A stretch of DNA of 64,000 nucleotides. It comes from Metapseudomonas boanensis (lineage in GTDB: Bacteria > Pseudomonadota > Gammaproteobacteria > Pseudomonadales > Pseudomonadaceae). How positions within the stretch are numbered: the first letter of the stretch is position 1; each line of letters begins with the position of its first letter. The translations under genes and the position numbers were made by a program. Below, in pieces: positions 1-9,302 of this stretch. The stretch lies in the NCBI RefSeq assembly GCF_018704125.1, contig NZ_JAGTIS010000010.1, positions 124,001-188,000 on the forward strand, in the 5' to 3' direction. The notes beneath the pieces were generated by a model. It saw nothing but the letters and a program-made list of their open reading frames with translations. It was not told the origin of the DNA and searched no databases.

Positions 1-29
1 CGGCCTTGCGAATCTCCAGGAGTTTCTCG

Positions 30-644
30 GTGTCTGTCGTCTTTGTCGCCGCCTCCCAGCTGCCCACACCTTTCGGCGTGTTCACCATGCATGGCTTCCT
101 CGATGAGGCCAATGGCAAGGAACACGTAGCCCTGACCCTTGGCGAGGTGGCCGACGGTGCGCCCGTGCTGGGCCGCCTGCACTCCGAATGCCTGACCGGC
201 GATGCGCTCTTCAGCCTGCGCTGTGATTGCGGGTTCCAGCTGGAGGCAGCCCTGCGTGCCATCGCCAATGAAGGCCGCGGCGTGCTCCTCTACCTGCGTC
301 AGGAAGGGCGCGGTATCGGCCTGCTGAACAAGATCCGCGCCTATGAGCTGCAGGATGGTGGGGCGGATACCGTGGAAGCGAACGAGCGCCTGGGGTTCGG
401 CGCTGACCAGCGTGACTACGCCATGTGCCAGCCGATGCTCGAGCACCTGGGCATTACCGCCGTGAAGCTGATGACCAACAACCCGCGCAAGGTCAAGGCG
501 CTGGAAAGCTACGGCCTCAATGTGGCCGAGCGAGTCCCGCTGCAGACCGGCCTCAATCCGCATAATCGCAAGTACCTGGCCACCAAGGCCGGCAAGCTTG
601 GGCACATGCTCGGCAACCTGCATCAGGCGGAAGCCGAGTCTTGA
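30..644 (+). CDS. ribA: GTP cyclohydrolase II
   Basis: Converts GTP to 2,5-diamino-6-ribosylamino-4-pyrimidinone phosphate, the first step of riboflavin synthesis, in the cytosol. The 204-residue product has the family hallmarks: the zinc-binding stretch [18 protein letters not shown], the [10 protein letters not shown] loop and the [11 protein letters not shown] segment near the C-terminus. I chose the GTG at 30 because AGGAG lies seven bases upstream and the protein then begins MSVVFVAAS as in Pseudomonas RibA; the frame itself is open from 6. The stop overlaps the TTG start of the next gene, so the three forward genes to 1857 look co-transcribed. In the second zinc cysteine pair the family usually has CDCGSQLEAA; here it reads [10 protein letters not shown]. 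Confidence 0.95.
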   Translation: MSVVFVAASQLPTPFGVFTMHGFLDEANGKEHVALTLGEVADGAPVLGRLHSECLTGDALFSLRCDCGFQLEAALRAIANEGRGVLLYLRQEGRGIGLLNKIRAYELQDGGADTVEANERLGFGADQRDYAMCQPMLEHLGITAVKLMTNNPRKVKALESYGLNVAERVPLQTGLNPHNRKYLATKAGKLGHMLGNLHQAEAES

Positions 645-1060
645 GCCGGCCCGAGGTTCGCCGCCGGTTGTCCGCGGCCTGGTGGTGCCAGCTGGGCCTG
701 ACCCTGTCGCCGCTGTTCCTGGTCAGCCTGTTGTTCGGCGATCGTGAACCTCTGCTGCCCGTGCTGCAGATGCCGATGTTCATAGCCGGGCTGGCCTCGA
801 TGTTCCTCAGTCTGCGGTTGTTCAGCGGCTACAAGCGCGCCTTGGTGGCGACTGAGGCCGCACTGGACGGACCTGAAGAACCGGCAGCCTGGGAAGCCCT
901 GGCCAACAGCCGGCGCCGCGCTTTCCTGGCCGCGGGACTGCCGGCCTGGATCGCCGCCCTGGGCGTATTCGTCGGCCTCAATGGCGTCGCCCTGTTCCTC
1001 CTTGCCTTGAGCAGCGTCGTGTTGCTCTACCTCTATCGAATTCCCCGCCAACTCGCCTGA
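641..1060 (+). CDS. Small membrane protein, unknown function
   Basis: A 139-residue protein with about four hydrophobic segments (roughly residues 17-34, 41-59, 94-110 and 112-131), so an inner-membrane protein. I do not recognise a catalytic motif. The likely start is the TTG at 641, which overlaps the ribA stop (TTGA); its stop TGA overlaps the ATG of the next gene. This tight packing between ribA and a B12-binding protein suggests translational coupling. Such a small membrane protein next to ribA is, from memory, usual in Pseudomonas. Confidence 0.7.
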   Translation: MSRPEVRRRLSAAWWCQLGLTLSPLFLVSLLFGDREPLLPVLQMPMFIAGLASMFLSLRLFSGYKRALVATEAALDGPEEPAAWEALANSRRRAFLAAGLPAWIAALGVFVGLNGVALFLLALSSVVLLYLYRIPRQLA

Positions 1061-1857
1061 TGCGCCGGCTTACCGCTCTCCTGCTGCTCTGCCTGGCGTT
1101 GCCCGCTGCGGCCCAGTTGCGGGTGGTGAGCCTGGCGCCGTCGCTGAGCGAGGTGATGCTCGAACTCGAGGCGGGCGACATGCTGGTCGGCGTGCTCGAT
1201 GCCGGAGAACGACCGGCCGCCCTGGCTGGCCTGCCCTCGGTTGGACGCTATGGCCAGCTGCAGGCAGAAAGCCTGCTGAGCCTGAAGCCCGATCTGGTGC
1301 TGCTCTGGCCCGATAGCGTTGGTGCCGCCGGCCGCGAGCAGTTGCGCAAGCTCGACGTCCCGCAGTTGGTCGTGGCTCCGCGCGACCTCGTGCAACTGGC
1401 CGGAGCCTTCGCCGAGATCGGCGCACGTATCGGTCGGCCGGAAAAGGGGCGCCAGTTGGCAGAGCGGTTCGCAGCGGGGCTCGCCGAGTTGCGCCAGCGT
1501 TACCGCCGCGCGGTGCCGCTTCCGGTTTTCTATCAAGTGTGGGATCAGCCGCTCTATACGTTGGGCGGCCAGCAGATCATCAGTGATGCGTTGCGCGTCT
1601 GCGGGGCTGAGAATGTCTTTGCCGAGCTAGCCCTGCCGGCACCGCAGGTCAGTGTCGAAGCCGTGCTGCAGCGCAATCCTCAGGTCATCCTGGTCAGCGA
1701 GCCCGCCCAGGTCAAGGCCTGGGAGGCCTGGCCGCAGTTGGCGGCGGTGCGCAACAAACAAGTCTGGCCCGTGCCCGATCGCGGCCTGGAGCGGCCGAGT
1801 TTCCAGATGCTGGGGGCGATGGAGGCGCTGTGCCAGCTACTGGCGCGCGCCCCGTAG
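1060..1857 (+). CDS. Periplasmic cobalamin-binding protein, BtuF-like
   Basis: A 265-residue helical-backbone (class III) periplasmic binding protein. It opens with a cleavable signal peptide (RRLTALLLLCLALPAAAQ), followed by RVVSLAPSLSEVMLELEAGDMLVGV, the typical start of BtuF/iron-siderophore binding proteins, and ends with the conserved region around RPSFQMLGAMEALCQLL. It probably delivers vitamin B12 or corrinoid to a BtuCD importer, but no btuC or btuD is adjacent, so the partner must lie elsewhere. The stop codon TAG sits inside the palindrome at 1850-1883. A metal-chelate ligand other than cobalamin cannot be excluded. Confidence 0.75.
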   Translation: MRRLTALLLLCLALPAAAQLRVVSLAPSLSEVMLELEAGDMLVGVLDAGERPAALAGLPSVGRYGQLQAESLLSLKPDLVLLWPDSVGAAGREQLRKLDVPQLVVAPRDLVQLAGAFAEIGARIGRPEKGRQLAERFAAGLAELRQRYRRAVPLPVFYQVWDQPLYTLGGQQIISDALRVCGAENVFAELALPAPQVSVEAVLQRNPQVILVSEPAQVKAWEAWPQLAAVRNKQVWPVPDRGLERPSFQMLGAMEALCQLLARAP

Positions 1858-1883
1858 GAGCGAGCAAGCTCGCTCCTACGGGG
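1850..1883. repeat. Perfect 34-bp extragenic palindrome (terminator/REP)
   Basis: Two 16-nt arms (CCCCGTAGGAGCGAGC and its exact complement) separated by AA. It contains the stop codon of the btuF-like gene and ends one base before the dxs stop, so it sits exactly between two convergent genes and probably terminates both. It belongs to the GTAGGAGC family seen also at 38343-38399, 38474-38529 and 53182-53238. Confidence 0.85.
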
Positions 1884-3779
1884 TCATTGGTCCAGCAAGG
1901 CCATCCGCGTGCGGATCGATGCTTCGATACCCGCGGCATCCAGACCGCATTCGGCGAGCATTTCCGCCGGCTTGGCGTGTTCGACGTAGTAGTCCGGCAG
2001 GCCAAGGTGGAGGATCGGCTTGACCAGATTTTCGCGGGCGAGGAACTCGCTCACGGCGGCGCCGGCGCCACCCATCACGCTGTTCTCTTCAATCGTCACC
2101 AGCAACTCGTGGCTCCCAGCCAGCTCGCGCACCATGGCTTCGTCCAGAGGTTTGACGAAACGCATGTCGACCACGGTGGCGTCGAGGCCTTCGGCCACCT
2201 TCAGCGCCTCGGCCAGTTGCACGCCGAACACCAGCAGGGCGGCTTTCTGGCCGCGGCGACGGACCACGCCCTTGCCGATTTCCACTGGCGCCAGGATCGG
2301 ATCGATCAGCGCGTTCGGGCCACTGCCACGCGGGTAGCGGACGGCGGCGGGGCCTTCGAACTGGTAGCCGGTGGTCAGCAGCAGGCGCAGCTCGTTCTCG
2401 TCGCTGGGCGTCATCACCAGGATCCCGGGGATGCAGCGCAGGTAGGAGAGGTCAAAGCTGCCGGCATGGGTTGGGCCGTCCTCGCCGACGAGGCCGGCGC
2501 GGTCGATGGCGAACAAAACGTCGAGGTTCTGCACCGCGACATCATGGATCAGTTGGTCGTAACCGCGCTGCAGGAACGTGGAGTAGATCGCCACCACCGG
2601 CTTGGCGCCATCGCAGGCCATGCCGGCCGCCAGGGTCACGGCGTGCTGTTCGGCAATGGCGACGTCGAAGTAGCGGTCAGGGAAGCGCTGACTGAAGGCG
2701 ACCAGGTCAGAGCCTTCCTTCATCGCCGGGGTGATGCCCACCAGACGAGGGTCCTGCCCGGCCATGTCGCACAGCCATTGGCCAAAGACGTTGGAGTATC
2801 GGGGACCGGAGGCTTTCTTCGGTGCGGTCGGAGCGTTGATCGGCTCCAGCTTGGTGATCGCGTGGTAGCCGATCGGGTCGGCTTCGGCCGGGGCGAAGCC
2901 CTTGCCCTTCTTGGTCACCACGTGGAGGAACTGCGGACCCTTGAGGTCACGCATGTTGCGCAGCGTGGAGACCAGGGTGGGCAGGTCGTGGCCGTCGATG
3001 GGGCCGATATAGTTCCAGCCCAGTTCCTCGAACAGGGTGCCGGGGACCAGCATGCCCTTGGCGTATTCCTCGGTGCGACGGGCGATTTCCCAGGCGCCGG
3101 GCAGGCGCGACAGCACCTTCTTGCTGCCTTCACGCATGCTCGCGTAGGTGCGACTGGAGAGGATCTTGGCCAGGTAGTTGGACAGGCCGCCGACGTTGTG
3201 CGAGATCGACATGTCGTTGTCGTTGAGGATCACGAGCATGTCGGCCTGAACGTCCGAAGCATGGTTGAGCGCCTCGAAGGCCATGCCGGCGGTCAGCGCA
3301 CCGTCGCCGATGACGGCAATGGACTTGCGGCTGGAGCCTTGCATGCGCGCGGCGATGGCCATCCCCAGGGCGGCGCTGATGGAGGTGCTGGAGTGGCCGA
3401 CGCCGAAGGTGTCGTACTCGCTCTCCACGCGGCGCGGGAAGGCGGCGATGCCGTCCTTCTGGCGCAGGGTACCCATCTGCTCGCGGCGCCCGGTGAGAAT
3501 TTTGTGCGGGTAGGCCTGATGGCCCACGTCCCAGACCAGCCGGTCGTCGGGTGTGTCATAGACGTAATGCAGGGCGATGGTCAGCTCGACCACGCCCAGC
3601 CCGGCACCGAAATGCCCGCCGGTCTGGCCGACGGTATAGAGCAGGTACTGGCGCAGTTCGTCGGCCAGGGTTTCCAGCTCTGCCTCGCCAAGCCGGCGCA
3701 GTTGATCCGGCGTCGCCGCGCGGTCAAGCAGGGGCGTTACGGGGCGTTCGCGGGGAATCTCATGGAACGTCGTGGGCAT
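1884..3779 (-). CDS. dxs: 1-deoxy-D-xylulose-5-phosphate synthase
   Basis: Condenses pyruvate and glyceraldehyde-3-phosphate to DXP using thiamine diphosphate; first step of the MEP isoprenoid pathway. At 631 residues it is full length. Visible features: the ThDP motif [19 protein letters not shown]...NDND in the N-terminal third, a transketolase pyrimidine-binding domain containing AIAEQHAV, and a C-terminal transketolase domain. In Pseudomonas dxs normally follows xseB-ispA directly; here those genes are 25.5 kb away (29332-30458), so dxs now needs its own promoter, presumably within 3780-3880. It is convergent with the btuF-like gene. Confidence 0.97.
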   Translation of the reverse strand: MPTTFHEIPRERPVTPLLDRAATPDQLRRLGEAELETLADELRQYLLYTVGQTGGHFGAGLGVVELTIALHYVYDTPDDRLVWDVGHQAYPHKILTGRREQMGTLRQKDGIAAFPRRVESEYDTFGVGHSSTSISAALGMAIAARMQGSSRKSIAVIGDGALTAGMAFEALNHASDVQADMLVILNDNDMSISHNVGGLSNYLAKILSSRTYASMREGSKKVLSRLPGAWEIARRTEEYAKGMLVPGTLFEELGWNYIGPIDGHDLPTLVSTLRNMRDLKGPQFLHVVTKKGKGFAPAEADPIGYHAITKLEPINAPTAPKKASGPRYSNVFGQWLCDMAGQDPRLVGITPAMKEGSDLVAFSQRFPDRYFDVAIAEQHAVTLAAGMACDGAKPVVAIYSTFLQRGYDQLIHDVAVQNLDVLFAIDRAGLVGEDGPTHAGSFDLSYLRCIPGILVMTPSDENELRLLLTTGYQFEGPAAVRYPRGSGPNALIDPILAPVEIGKGVVRRRGQKAALLVFGVQLAEALKVAEGLDATVVDMRFVKPLDEAMVRELAGSHELLVTIEENSVMGGAGAAVSEFLARENLVKPILHLGLPDYYVEHAKPAEMLAECGLDAAGIEASIRTRMALLDQ

Positions 3780-3881
3780 CAGGCGAATCGTTATAGGAAA
3801 AAAAGATGCGGAAGTTTACCTGATGCACCCGGAACTGCCCAAACACCGTGTCAGCCTGTTCGCGCCGTAAGGGGTAATCGC

Positions 3882-4835
3882 CTACGCCGGATACTGTCGC
3901 GCGAGGAAGTCCAGCAGACGCTCATTGACCTGCGCAGGGCATTCGTTCTGGATCCAGTGGCCGCAATCGGGCAGCCGATGCTGCTCGAGGCGTGGCACCA
4001 GGTCAGCCATGCGCTTGAGCGTGTAGGCCTCCAGCCGGGCCACCGGGTCCAGGTCGCCAACCAGAAACAGCGCGGGCTGCTCGATCTGTCGACCGGCGAG
4101 GTGTTCCGTCTGCTGCCAGTTGCGGGTGAAGTTGCGGTACCAGTTGAGTGGTCCACGAAAACCGTGCTCGGCCAGAGCGCGGTGATAGATGGCGAACTCC
4201 TCGGCATCGCACCAGCCCGGCAGCGCTGGCGATTCGCTCAGGCCGTCCAGCAGGCGGGCGTCGGCGGGCTTGTCGCGCAGCATGGCGTCGCCCAGGTCGC
4301 TGAGCAGCAGGCGCAGGCTGCGGTCGAGGTCGGCGTCGAGCTCGGTTTCTGCCACGCCAGGTTCCTGGAAATAGAGGATGTAGTTGAAGCGGCCGGCATT
4401 CGCTTCACGCATGATTTCGATGGCGGGTCGTTTGGGGCGGCCGCCGAAGGGGACCGACATGGCGCCCATGGCCTTGATGCGTTGCGGCTCCAGCAGAGCC
4501 AGGTGCCAGGCGACCGGCGCCCCCCAGTCGTGACCGACCACACAGGCCTGGGCCTGGCCGAGGCTGTCCATGGCGGCCTGGATGTCCGCGCAGAGGGTCA
4601 GCAGGGCGTAGTCCTCGATCGCTTCCGGGGCGCTGCTCTGGCCATAGCCACGCATTTCTGGCACCAGGACGCGGTAGCCGGCCGCCGCCAGCGGTTCGAT
4701 TTGCTGGTGCCAGGAGTACCAGCATTCGGGGAAACCGTGCAGCAGCCAGACTGGCTGCCCTTCGGTCGGGCCGGCCATATAGAGGCTGAGCGTCATGCCG
4801 TTGACGGCCAGCAGGCGGTGTTCGAGTGGGTGCAT
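3882..4835 (-). CDS. Alpha/beta-hydrolase, epoxide-hydrolase type
   Basis: A 317-residue alpha/beta-hydrolase whose motifs match soluble epoxide hydrolases: oxyanion motif HGFPE (residues 33-37), nucleophile elbow GHDWGA with Asp103 instead of Ser, a lid region with Tyr in YILYFQEPG, an acid in VGDLDPV, and a catalytic His in DCGHWIQNE near residue 293. The Asp nucleophile argues for epoxide hydrolase (or, less likely, haloalkane dehalogenase) over an esterase. It starts only 14 bp from the end of the multidomain carboxylase upstream, so the two are probably one operon; a combined role in acyl or terpenoid degradation is an inference. Confidence 0.85.
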   Translation of the reverse strand: MHPLEHRLLAVNGMTLSLYMAGPTEGQPVWLLHGFPECWYSWHQQIEPLAAAGYRVLVPEMRGYGQSSAPEAIEDYALLTLCADIQAAMDSLGQAQACVVGHDWGAPVAWHLALLEPQRIKAMGAMSVPFGGRPKRPAIEIMREANAGRFNYILYFQEPGVAETELDADLDRSLRLLLSDLGDAMLRDKPADARLLDGLSESPALPGWCDAEEFAIYHRALAEHGFRGPLNWYRNFTRNWQQTEHLAGRQIEQPALFLVGDLDPVARLEAYTLKRMADLVPRLEQHRLPDCGHWIQNECPAQVNERLLDFLARQYPA

Positions 4836-4849
4836 TGAAGGGCTCCGGG

Positions 4850-7800
4850 TTACCAGGTATCGACGAAGGGACGCTTCCTGCCGTCGCGCGGCGTGGACCG
4901 GGCGGCAGCATTGAGCCCGCGCAGCAACCAGGCGCGGGTTTCTGCCGGATCGATCACGGCGTCTATCTCCAGGAAGCTGGCCATGTTGATCGCCTTGCCG
5001 TTCTGGTAGGCCTTGGCGACCATCTTGTCGAACAGCTTCTGCCGCTCGGCGGAGTCTTCAACGGCCGCCAGTTCCTTGGCAAAGCCCAGGCGCACCGCGC
5101 CTTCCAGGCCCATGGCGCCGAACTCGCCACTGGGCCAGGCAATGGTGAACAGCGGCGAATGAAAGCTTCCCGCCGCCATGGCCTGGGCACCGAGGCCATA
5201 GCCCTTGCGCAGCACCACGGTAAAGAATGGCGCGCTGAGGCTGGCGGCGGCGACGAACATGCGCGACACATGGCGCACCGTGGCCTGCTTCTCGGATTCC
5301 GGGCCGACCATGAAGCCGGGGGTGTCGCACAGCGAAACCATGGGGATGTCGAAGGCATCGCACAGCTGCATGAAGCGCGCGGCCTTGTCGCCGGCCTGGG
5401 CGTCGATCGCGCCGCCGAGGTGGGTGGGGTTATTGGCGAGCAGGCCGAAGGGCTTGCCTTCGATGCGGATGAGTGCGGTGATCAGCCCCGGTGCGAAGGC
5501 GCGGCGAAGCTCCAGCACCGAATCCCGGTCGGCGAGGGTGTCGACCAGGGAGCGGATGTCGTAGACGCGCAGACGGTTTGCCGGGATGGCGTGGCGCAGC
5601 TGGCGCTGGTCGGCGCAGGCCCAGTCCTTGAGTGGCCCCTGGAAGTACGAGAGGTACTGCCGGGCCACGCGCACCGCTTCGGCCTCATCCTCCACCAGCA
5701 CGTCGATCACCCCGTTGGGGCCCTGGATCGAGGTCGGGCCGACCTCTTCGGCCTTGAAGTTGCCGAGGCCGCCACCTTCGATCATGGCCGGGCCAGCCAT
5801 GCCGATGCTGGCGTTGCGGGTAGCAATGATCACGTCGCAGCAACCCAGCAGTGCGGCGTTGCCGGCGAAGCAGCGGCCGGACACCACGCCGAGCAGCGGC
5901 ACCAGGCCGGATAGCCGGGCCATGCCGACGAAGGTGTGGCAGTCCAGTCCGGCCACGCCGACGAAATCGGTATCGCCCGGTCGGCCACCGCCCCCTTCGG
6001 CGAACAGCACCAGCGGCAGGCGCCACTGCTCGGCGAGGCTGAGCATGCGGTCGGTTTTCTTGTGGTTCATCACCCCCTGGGTGCCGGCGAAGACGGTGTA
6101 GTCGTAGGCAATCGCCATGCAGCTCGCCGCCTCGGGACCGAACAGGTCGGCATTGACCGTACCCAGCCCGGCCACCAGGCCATCGGCCGGGCTTTGCTGG
6201 ATCAGATCCTCCAGCGAGCGGCGGCGGCGCTGGGCGGCCAGGGCCAAGGCACCGTATTCGATGAAGCTGTCTGCATCGAGCAGGTCGTCAAGATTTTCGC
6301 GAGTGGTGCGCTGGCCGGTCTTGCGGCGCCTGGCCACAGCGTCCGGTCGGCGTTCGTCGTGGGTGATGGCCTGGCGCTCCAGCACTTCGGCCAGATCAGC
6401 ACGGATGTGGTCGAGGTCGCGGCTTTCTTCGGTCGCGACGCTGGGGCCGTCCACCAAGGCGGGTTCGAGGAACAGCAGCGGTGCTCCCTCGAACAGGCTG
6501 GCACCTGGCGCGGCGGCCAGCGCGCGGACGATGCCGCTCTGGCCGGCTTTGACCACGAATTCCATCTTCATCGCCTCCAGCACGGCCACGTCCTGACCGG
6601 CGGCAACGCTGTCGCCGACCTGTACGTCGAGGCTGACCAGCACGCCCTGGCTCGGTGCGATCAGCGGCACGCAGCCGGGCGGTGCGTCGACCTGCTCCCG
6701 GCGGCTATCCACGGCGGTTCCACCGCTGAAGAACAGATGCGGATGGGCGGCCGGCTGCGCGGCCAGCAGTTCGCTGATGTGGCGTTCGATGAAGCGCGTG
6801 TCGAGGCGCTCGCTCGCCAGCTCGGGCCGGCGAAGCAGGTTCTGCAGGAAGTGGATGTTGCTGGCGACGCCTTCCAGGCGGAATTCGCAGAGTGCGCGGT
6901 AGGCGCGGCGCAGGGTTGTGGATAAGTCGTCACCCTGGACGATCGCCTTGGCCAGCAGCGAGTCGTAGCAGGGGCTGGTGGCATAGCCGGCGTAGCCGTA
7001 GCCATCGACGCGGATGCCTGGGCCGCTCGGCGGCTCATAGGCGCTGAGCACCCCGCCCGCCGGACGGGCGCTGCCGTCAGCCTGCATGCTTTCCAGATTG
7101 ATCCGCAATTGCACGGCGAAGCCGCGCGGGGCCGCGGGGTCCAGCAGGCCGAGCTCGGCGAGGCTGGCGCCCGCGGCGAGGCGCAGCTGTGTCTGCACCA
7201 GATCGACGCCGGTTATGGCCTCGGTGATGGTGTGTTCCACCTGGACGCGTGGGTTGGCCTCCATGAACACGAAATCGTCACGTGCCGTATCGACGAGGAA
7301 CTCGAAGGTGCCGATCCCGCGATACCCGGAGGCGCGGGCCAGGTTCAGGGCGGCGTCGAGGATGCGCTGGCGCAGTTCCGCATCGAGCAGCGGCGCGGGA
7401 GCGATCTCGATGACTTTCTGGTGGCGTCGCTGCAGGCTGCAATCACGCTCCCAGAGATGGCTGACCTGCTGGCCATCGCCGATGACCTGCACCTCGATGT
7501 GCCGGGCGTTTTCGATCAGGCGCTCGATGTAGAGGTCGCTGTTGCCGAAGGCAGTGCGGGCCTCGGACTGGCAACGCTGATAGGCCTGCTCCAGTTCGCC
7601 GGCCTCGCGTACTGCGCGCATGCCACGCCCGCCGCCGCCGGCCAGGGCCTTGAGCATGATCGGGCCGTTTTCCAAGTGGGCGCGAGCCTCTTCCAGACTG
7701 GTGGCGCGGTTGCTGCCGGCGGCCAAGGGCACGTCGTATCGAGCGGCCAGTTCGCGTGCGCGGGCCTTGTCGCCGAACAGTTCCAGCACCTCCGGCGAGG

Positions 7801-8128
7801 GGCCGACGAATAGGATGCCGGCCTGCTCGCAGTGCCGCGCGAACTCTGCATTCTCGCTGAGGAAACCATAGCCGGGGTGCACCGCATCGCAGCCATGGGC
7901 GCGGGCGATCTCCACCAGCTGCATCTTGTCCAAATAGGCCGAAGCACCGCTTCCGGCGAGCGGCACAGCAAAGTCGGCCTTGCGCACATGCAGTGAGGCC
8001 GCGTCGTCTTCGGCGAACACCGCCACGCTGCGGATGCCCAATTCGGCGGCGGCGCGGGCGATGCGGATGGCGATTTCGCCTCGGTTGGCAATCAACAGCG
8101 TACGGATGACAAGGCTCACGGCGGGCAT
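4850..8128 (-). CDS. Single-chain biotin-dependent acyl-CoA carboxylase
   Basis: A 1092-residue protein carrying all acyl-CoA carboxylase activities in one chain. Residues about 8-450 form a biotin carboxylase (LIANRGEIAIRI, ATP-grasp loop ALAGGGGRGMR, EANPRVQVEHTITE). The biotinyl motif EAMKME has its lysine at about residue 521. From about 570 to the end is a carboxyltransferase with GVMNHKKTDRM, SGRCFAGNAALLGCCD and NNPTHLGGAIDAQAGDKAARF. Order BC-BCCP-CT and length match the structurally characterised single-chain long-chain acyl-CoA carboxylase class. The frame is open upstream to 8236, but the ATG at 8128 gives the usual N-terminus just before IRTLLIANRGE. Substrate cannot be read from sequence. 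The epoxide-hydrolase gene follows 14 bp downstream. Confidence 0.88.
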   Translation of the reverse strand: MPAVSLVIRTLLIANRGEIAIRIARAAAELGIRSVAVFAEDDAASLHVRKADFAVPLAGSGASAYLDKMQLVEIARAHGCDAVHPGYGFLSENAEFARHCEQAGILFVGPSPEVLELFGDKARARELAARYDVPLAAGSNRATSLEEARAHLENGPIMLKALAGGGGRGMRAVREAGELEQAYQRCQSEARTAFGNSDLYIERLIENARHIEVQVIGDGQQVSHLWERDCSLQRRHQKVIEIAPAPLLDAELRQRILDAALNLARASGYRGIGTFEFLVDTARDDFVFMEANPRVQVEHTITEAITGVDLVQTQLRLAAGASLAELGLLDPAAPRGFAVQLRINLESMQADGSARPAGGVLSAYEPPSGPGIRVDGYGYAGYATSPCYDSLLAKAIVQGDDLSTTLRRAYRALCEFRLEGVASNIHFLQNLLRRPELASERLDTRFIERHISELLAAQPAAHPHLFFSGGTAVDSRREQVDAPPGCVPLIAPSQGVLVSLDVQVGDSVAAGQDVAVLEAMKMEFVVKAGQSGIVRALAAAPGASLFEGAPLLFLEPALVDGPSVATEESRDLDHIRADLAEVLERQAITHDERRPDAVARRRKTGQRTTRENLDDLLDADSFIEYGALALAAQRRRRSLEDLIQQSPADGLVAGLGTVNADLFGPEAASCMAIAYDYTVFAGTQGVMNHKKTDRMLSLAEQWRLPLVLFAEGGGGRPGDTDFVGVAGLDCHTFVGMARLSGLVPLLGVVSGRCFAGNAALLGCCDVIIATRNASIGMAGPAMIEGGGLGNFKAEEVGPTSIQGPNGVIDVLVEDEAEAVRVARQYLSYFQGPLKDWACADQRQLRHAIPANRLRVYDIRSLVDTLADRDSVLELRRAFAPGLITALIRIEGKPFGLLANNPTHLGGAIDAQAGDKAARFMQLCDAFDIPMVSLCDTPGFMVGPESEKQATVRHVSRMFVAAASLSAPFFTVVLRKGYGLGAQAMAAGSFHSPLFTIAWPSGEFGAMGLEGAVRLGFAKELAAVEDSAERQKLFDKMVAKAYQNGKAINMASFLEIDAVIDPAETRAWLLRGLNAAARSTPRDGRKRPFVDTW

Positions 8129-8330
8129 TCCGGTGTGTTGGGATGGGGTCCATCTTAGGCAGCGGTCGGTGCTGGCGGCAGCCAACCGCAGCTCGACGAA
8201 TACCCGGACCACATGGCGGCTGATGGACCTTGCCATCCGGTGATTCGAATTGTCCGAATCCGCCCTTGCTGGGTTGCCCCTGCGTGCAGTATCAGTGGCG
8301 GCCTTCGCCCTAGACGCTCAAGGACCGTCC

Positions 8331-9203
8331 ATGAACGAGCTGTTGCACAACCTGGACTGGGTGCTGCCGCTGCGCAGCGATTGGCTGACCCCAACCATGC
8401 GCTTCTTCACCCTGCTGGGGTACGAGAAGTTCATCCTCTTCTTCCTGCCGCTGGGTTACTGGGCCTGGAACCGCACAGTGTTCCTGCGCCTGCTGGTGCT
8501 GGTGGCGATCACCGCGCTGGCCAATGCCTGGCTCAAGGACTTCTGGCAGGACCCGCGACCGGACGTCGCCCTGCGCATGGACCATGACGTGGGCGAGAGT
8601 TTCGGCCTGCCCAGCGGCCATGCGCAGATTGCCGTGGTGCTCTGGTGCTGGCTGGCCTACGAGGTACGTCGTGGCTGGTTCTGGTTGCTCAGCGCCGTGG
8701 TGGTGGCCGGGATCATCTTCAGTCGCCTGTACCTGGGCGCTCATGACATCGAGGACGTATTGGGCGGTGCGGCGCTCGGCATTACGACCCTCGGGGCTTT
8801 CGGCGCGCTGCATACCTGGAAGGGCTGGCGCGAAGCCCCAGCCTGGGTGCATCTGGCGCTGATCGTCGCGGTGGCAGCGCTCGCCTACGTCACCTGGTAT
8901 GGCCTGCCACCGTCCTACGTGCCGCTGCTGGCGGGGCTGATGGTCGGTGTGCTCTACGGCTACCGCCATGTCCACTTTTCGGTGGAGGTAGCGGCCTGGC
9001 GTCGTTTGCTGGCGGCCGTTCTCGGTGCGCTGGCGTTCCTCGGCCTGCAATGGGCGCTCAAGCAGATCGGCGTGGCGCTTTCCTTCGAAGGCCAGGCTTG
9101 GCAGGGACTGCGTGGCCTGTTGATGGGGCTGTTCGTCGCCGCGCTGATGCCCTGGCTGCTGGTGCGGCTGGGCTTGCTGCGGGCTCAGTTGCAGGTGGCT
9201 TGA
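8331..9203 (+). CDS. PAP2-superfamily membrane phosphatase
   Basis: A 290-residue polytopic inner-membrane protein with the three phosphatidic-acid-phosphatase motifs: KDFWQDPRP, LPSGHAQ (catalytic His) and SRLYLGAHDIEDVLGG (second catalytic His). Several more transmembrane segments follow, making it longer than minimal PgpB/BcrC proteins. It probably dephosphorylates a lipid phosphate or isoprenyl pyrophosphate at the periplasmic face. I chose the ATG at 8331, preceded by AAGGA six bases upstream, over the in-frame start at 8250. It is divergent from the carboxylase gene, with a promoter region at 8129-8330. Confidence 0.85.
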   Translation: MNELLHNLDWVLPLRSDWLTPTMRFFTLLGYEKFILFFLPLGYWAWNRTVFLRLLVLVAITALANAWLKDFWQDPRPDVALRMDHDVGESFGLPSGHAQIAVVLWCWLAYEVRRGWFWLLSAVVVAGIIFSRLYLGAHDIEDVLGGAALGITTLGAFGALHTWKGWREAPAWVHLALIVAVAALAYVTWYGLPPSYVPLLAGLMVGVLYGYRHVHFSVEVAAWRRLLAAVLGALAFLGLQWALKQIGVALSFEGQAWQGLRGLLMGLFVAALMPWLLVRLGLLRAQLQVA

Positions 9204-9207
9204 GGCG

Positions 9208-9229
9208 CTGTGCTGAAATCGGCATCGCC
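9208..9229. promoter_or_regulatory. Half-box resembling the hydroxyproline operator
   Basis: This stretch matches 19 of 22 positions with part of the 49-nt box upstream of lhpA (29296-29317), including the core GAAATCGGCAT. It lies 73 bp before the reductase start at 9303, in sense orientation relative to that gene, whereas the two full boxes read antisense to their operons. It is a candidate binding site for the AraC-type regulator encoded at 24801-25544. Confidence 0.4.
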
Positions 9230-9302
9230 CGGGGGGAATGGGGTCAAGCGGATCTTGTCGTGAACCGCCACTGTGGCCGATGGCTACAGAGGAGAGACGC
9301 CA

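Noticed and set aside
1830-4838. 1002-codon forward open frame across dxs and the hydrolase gene
   Set aside because: It is antisense to two well-recognised genes, and its translation is repetitive His/Gln/Gly/Ala-rich sequence typical of the complement of GC-rich codons.
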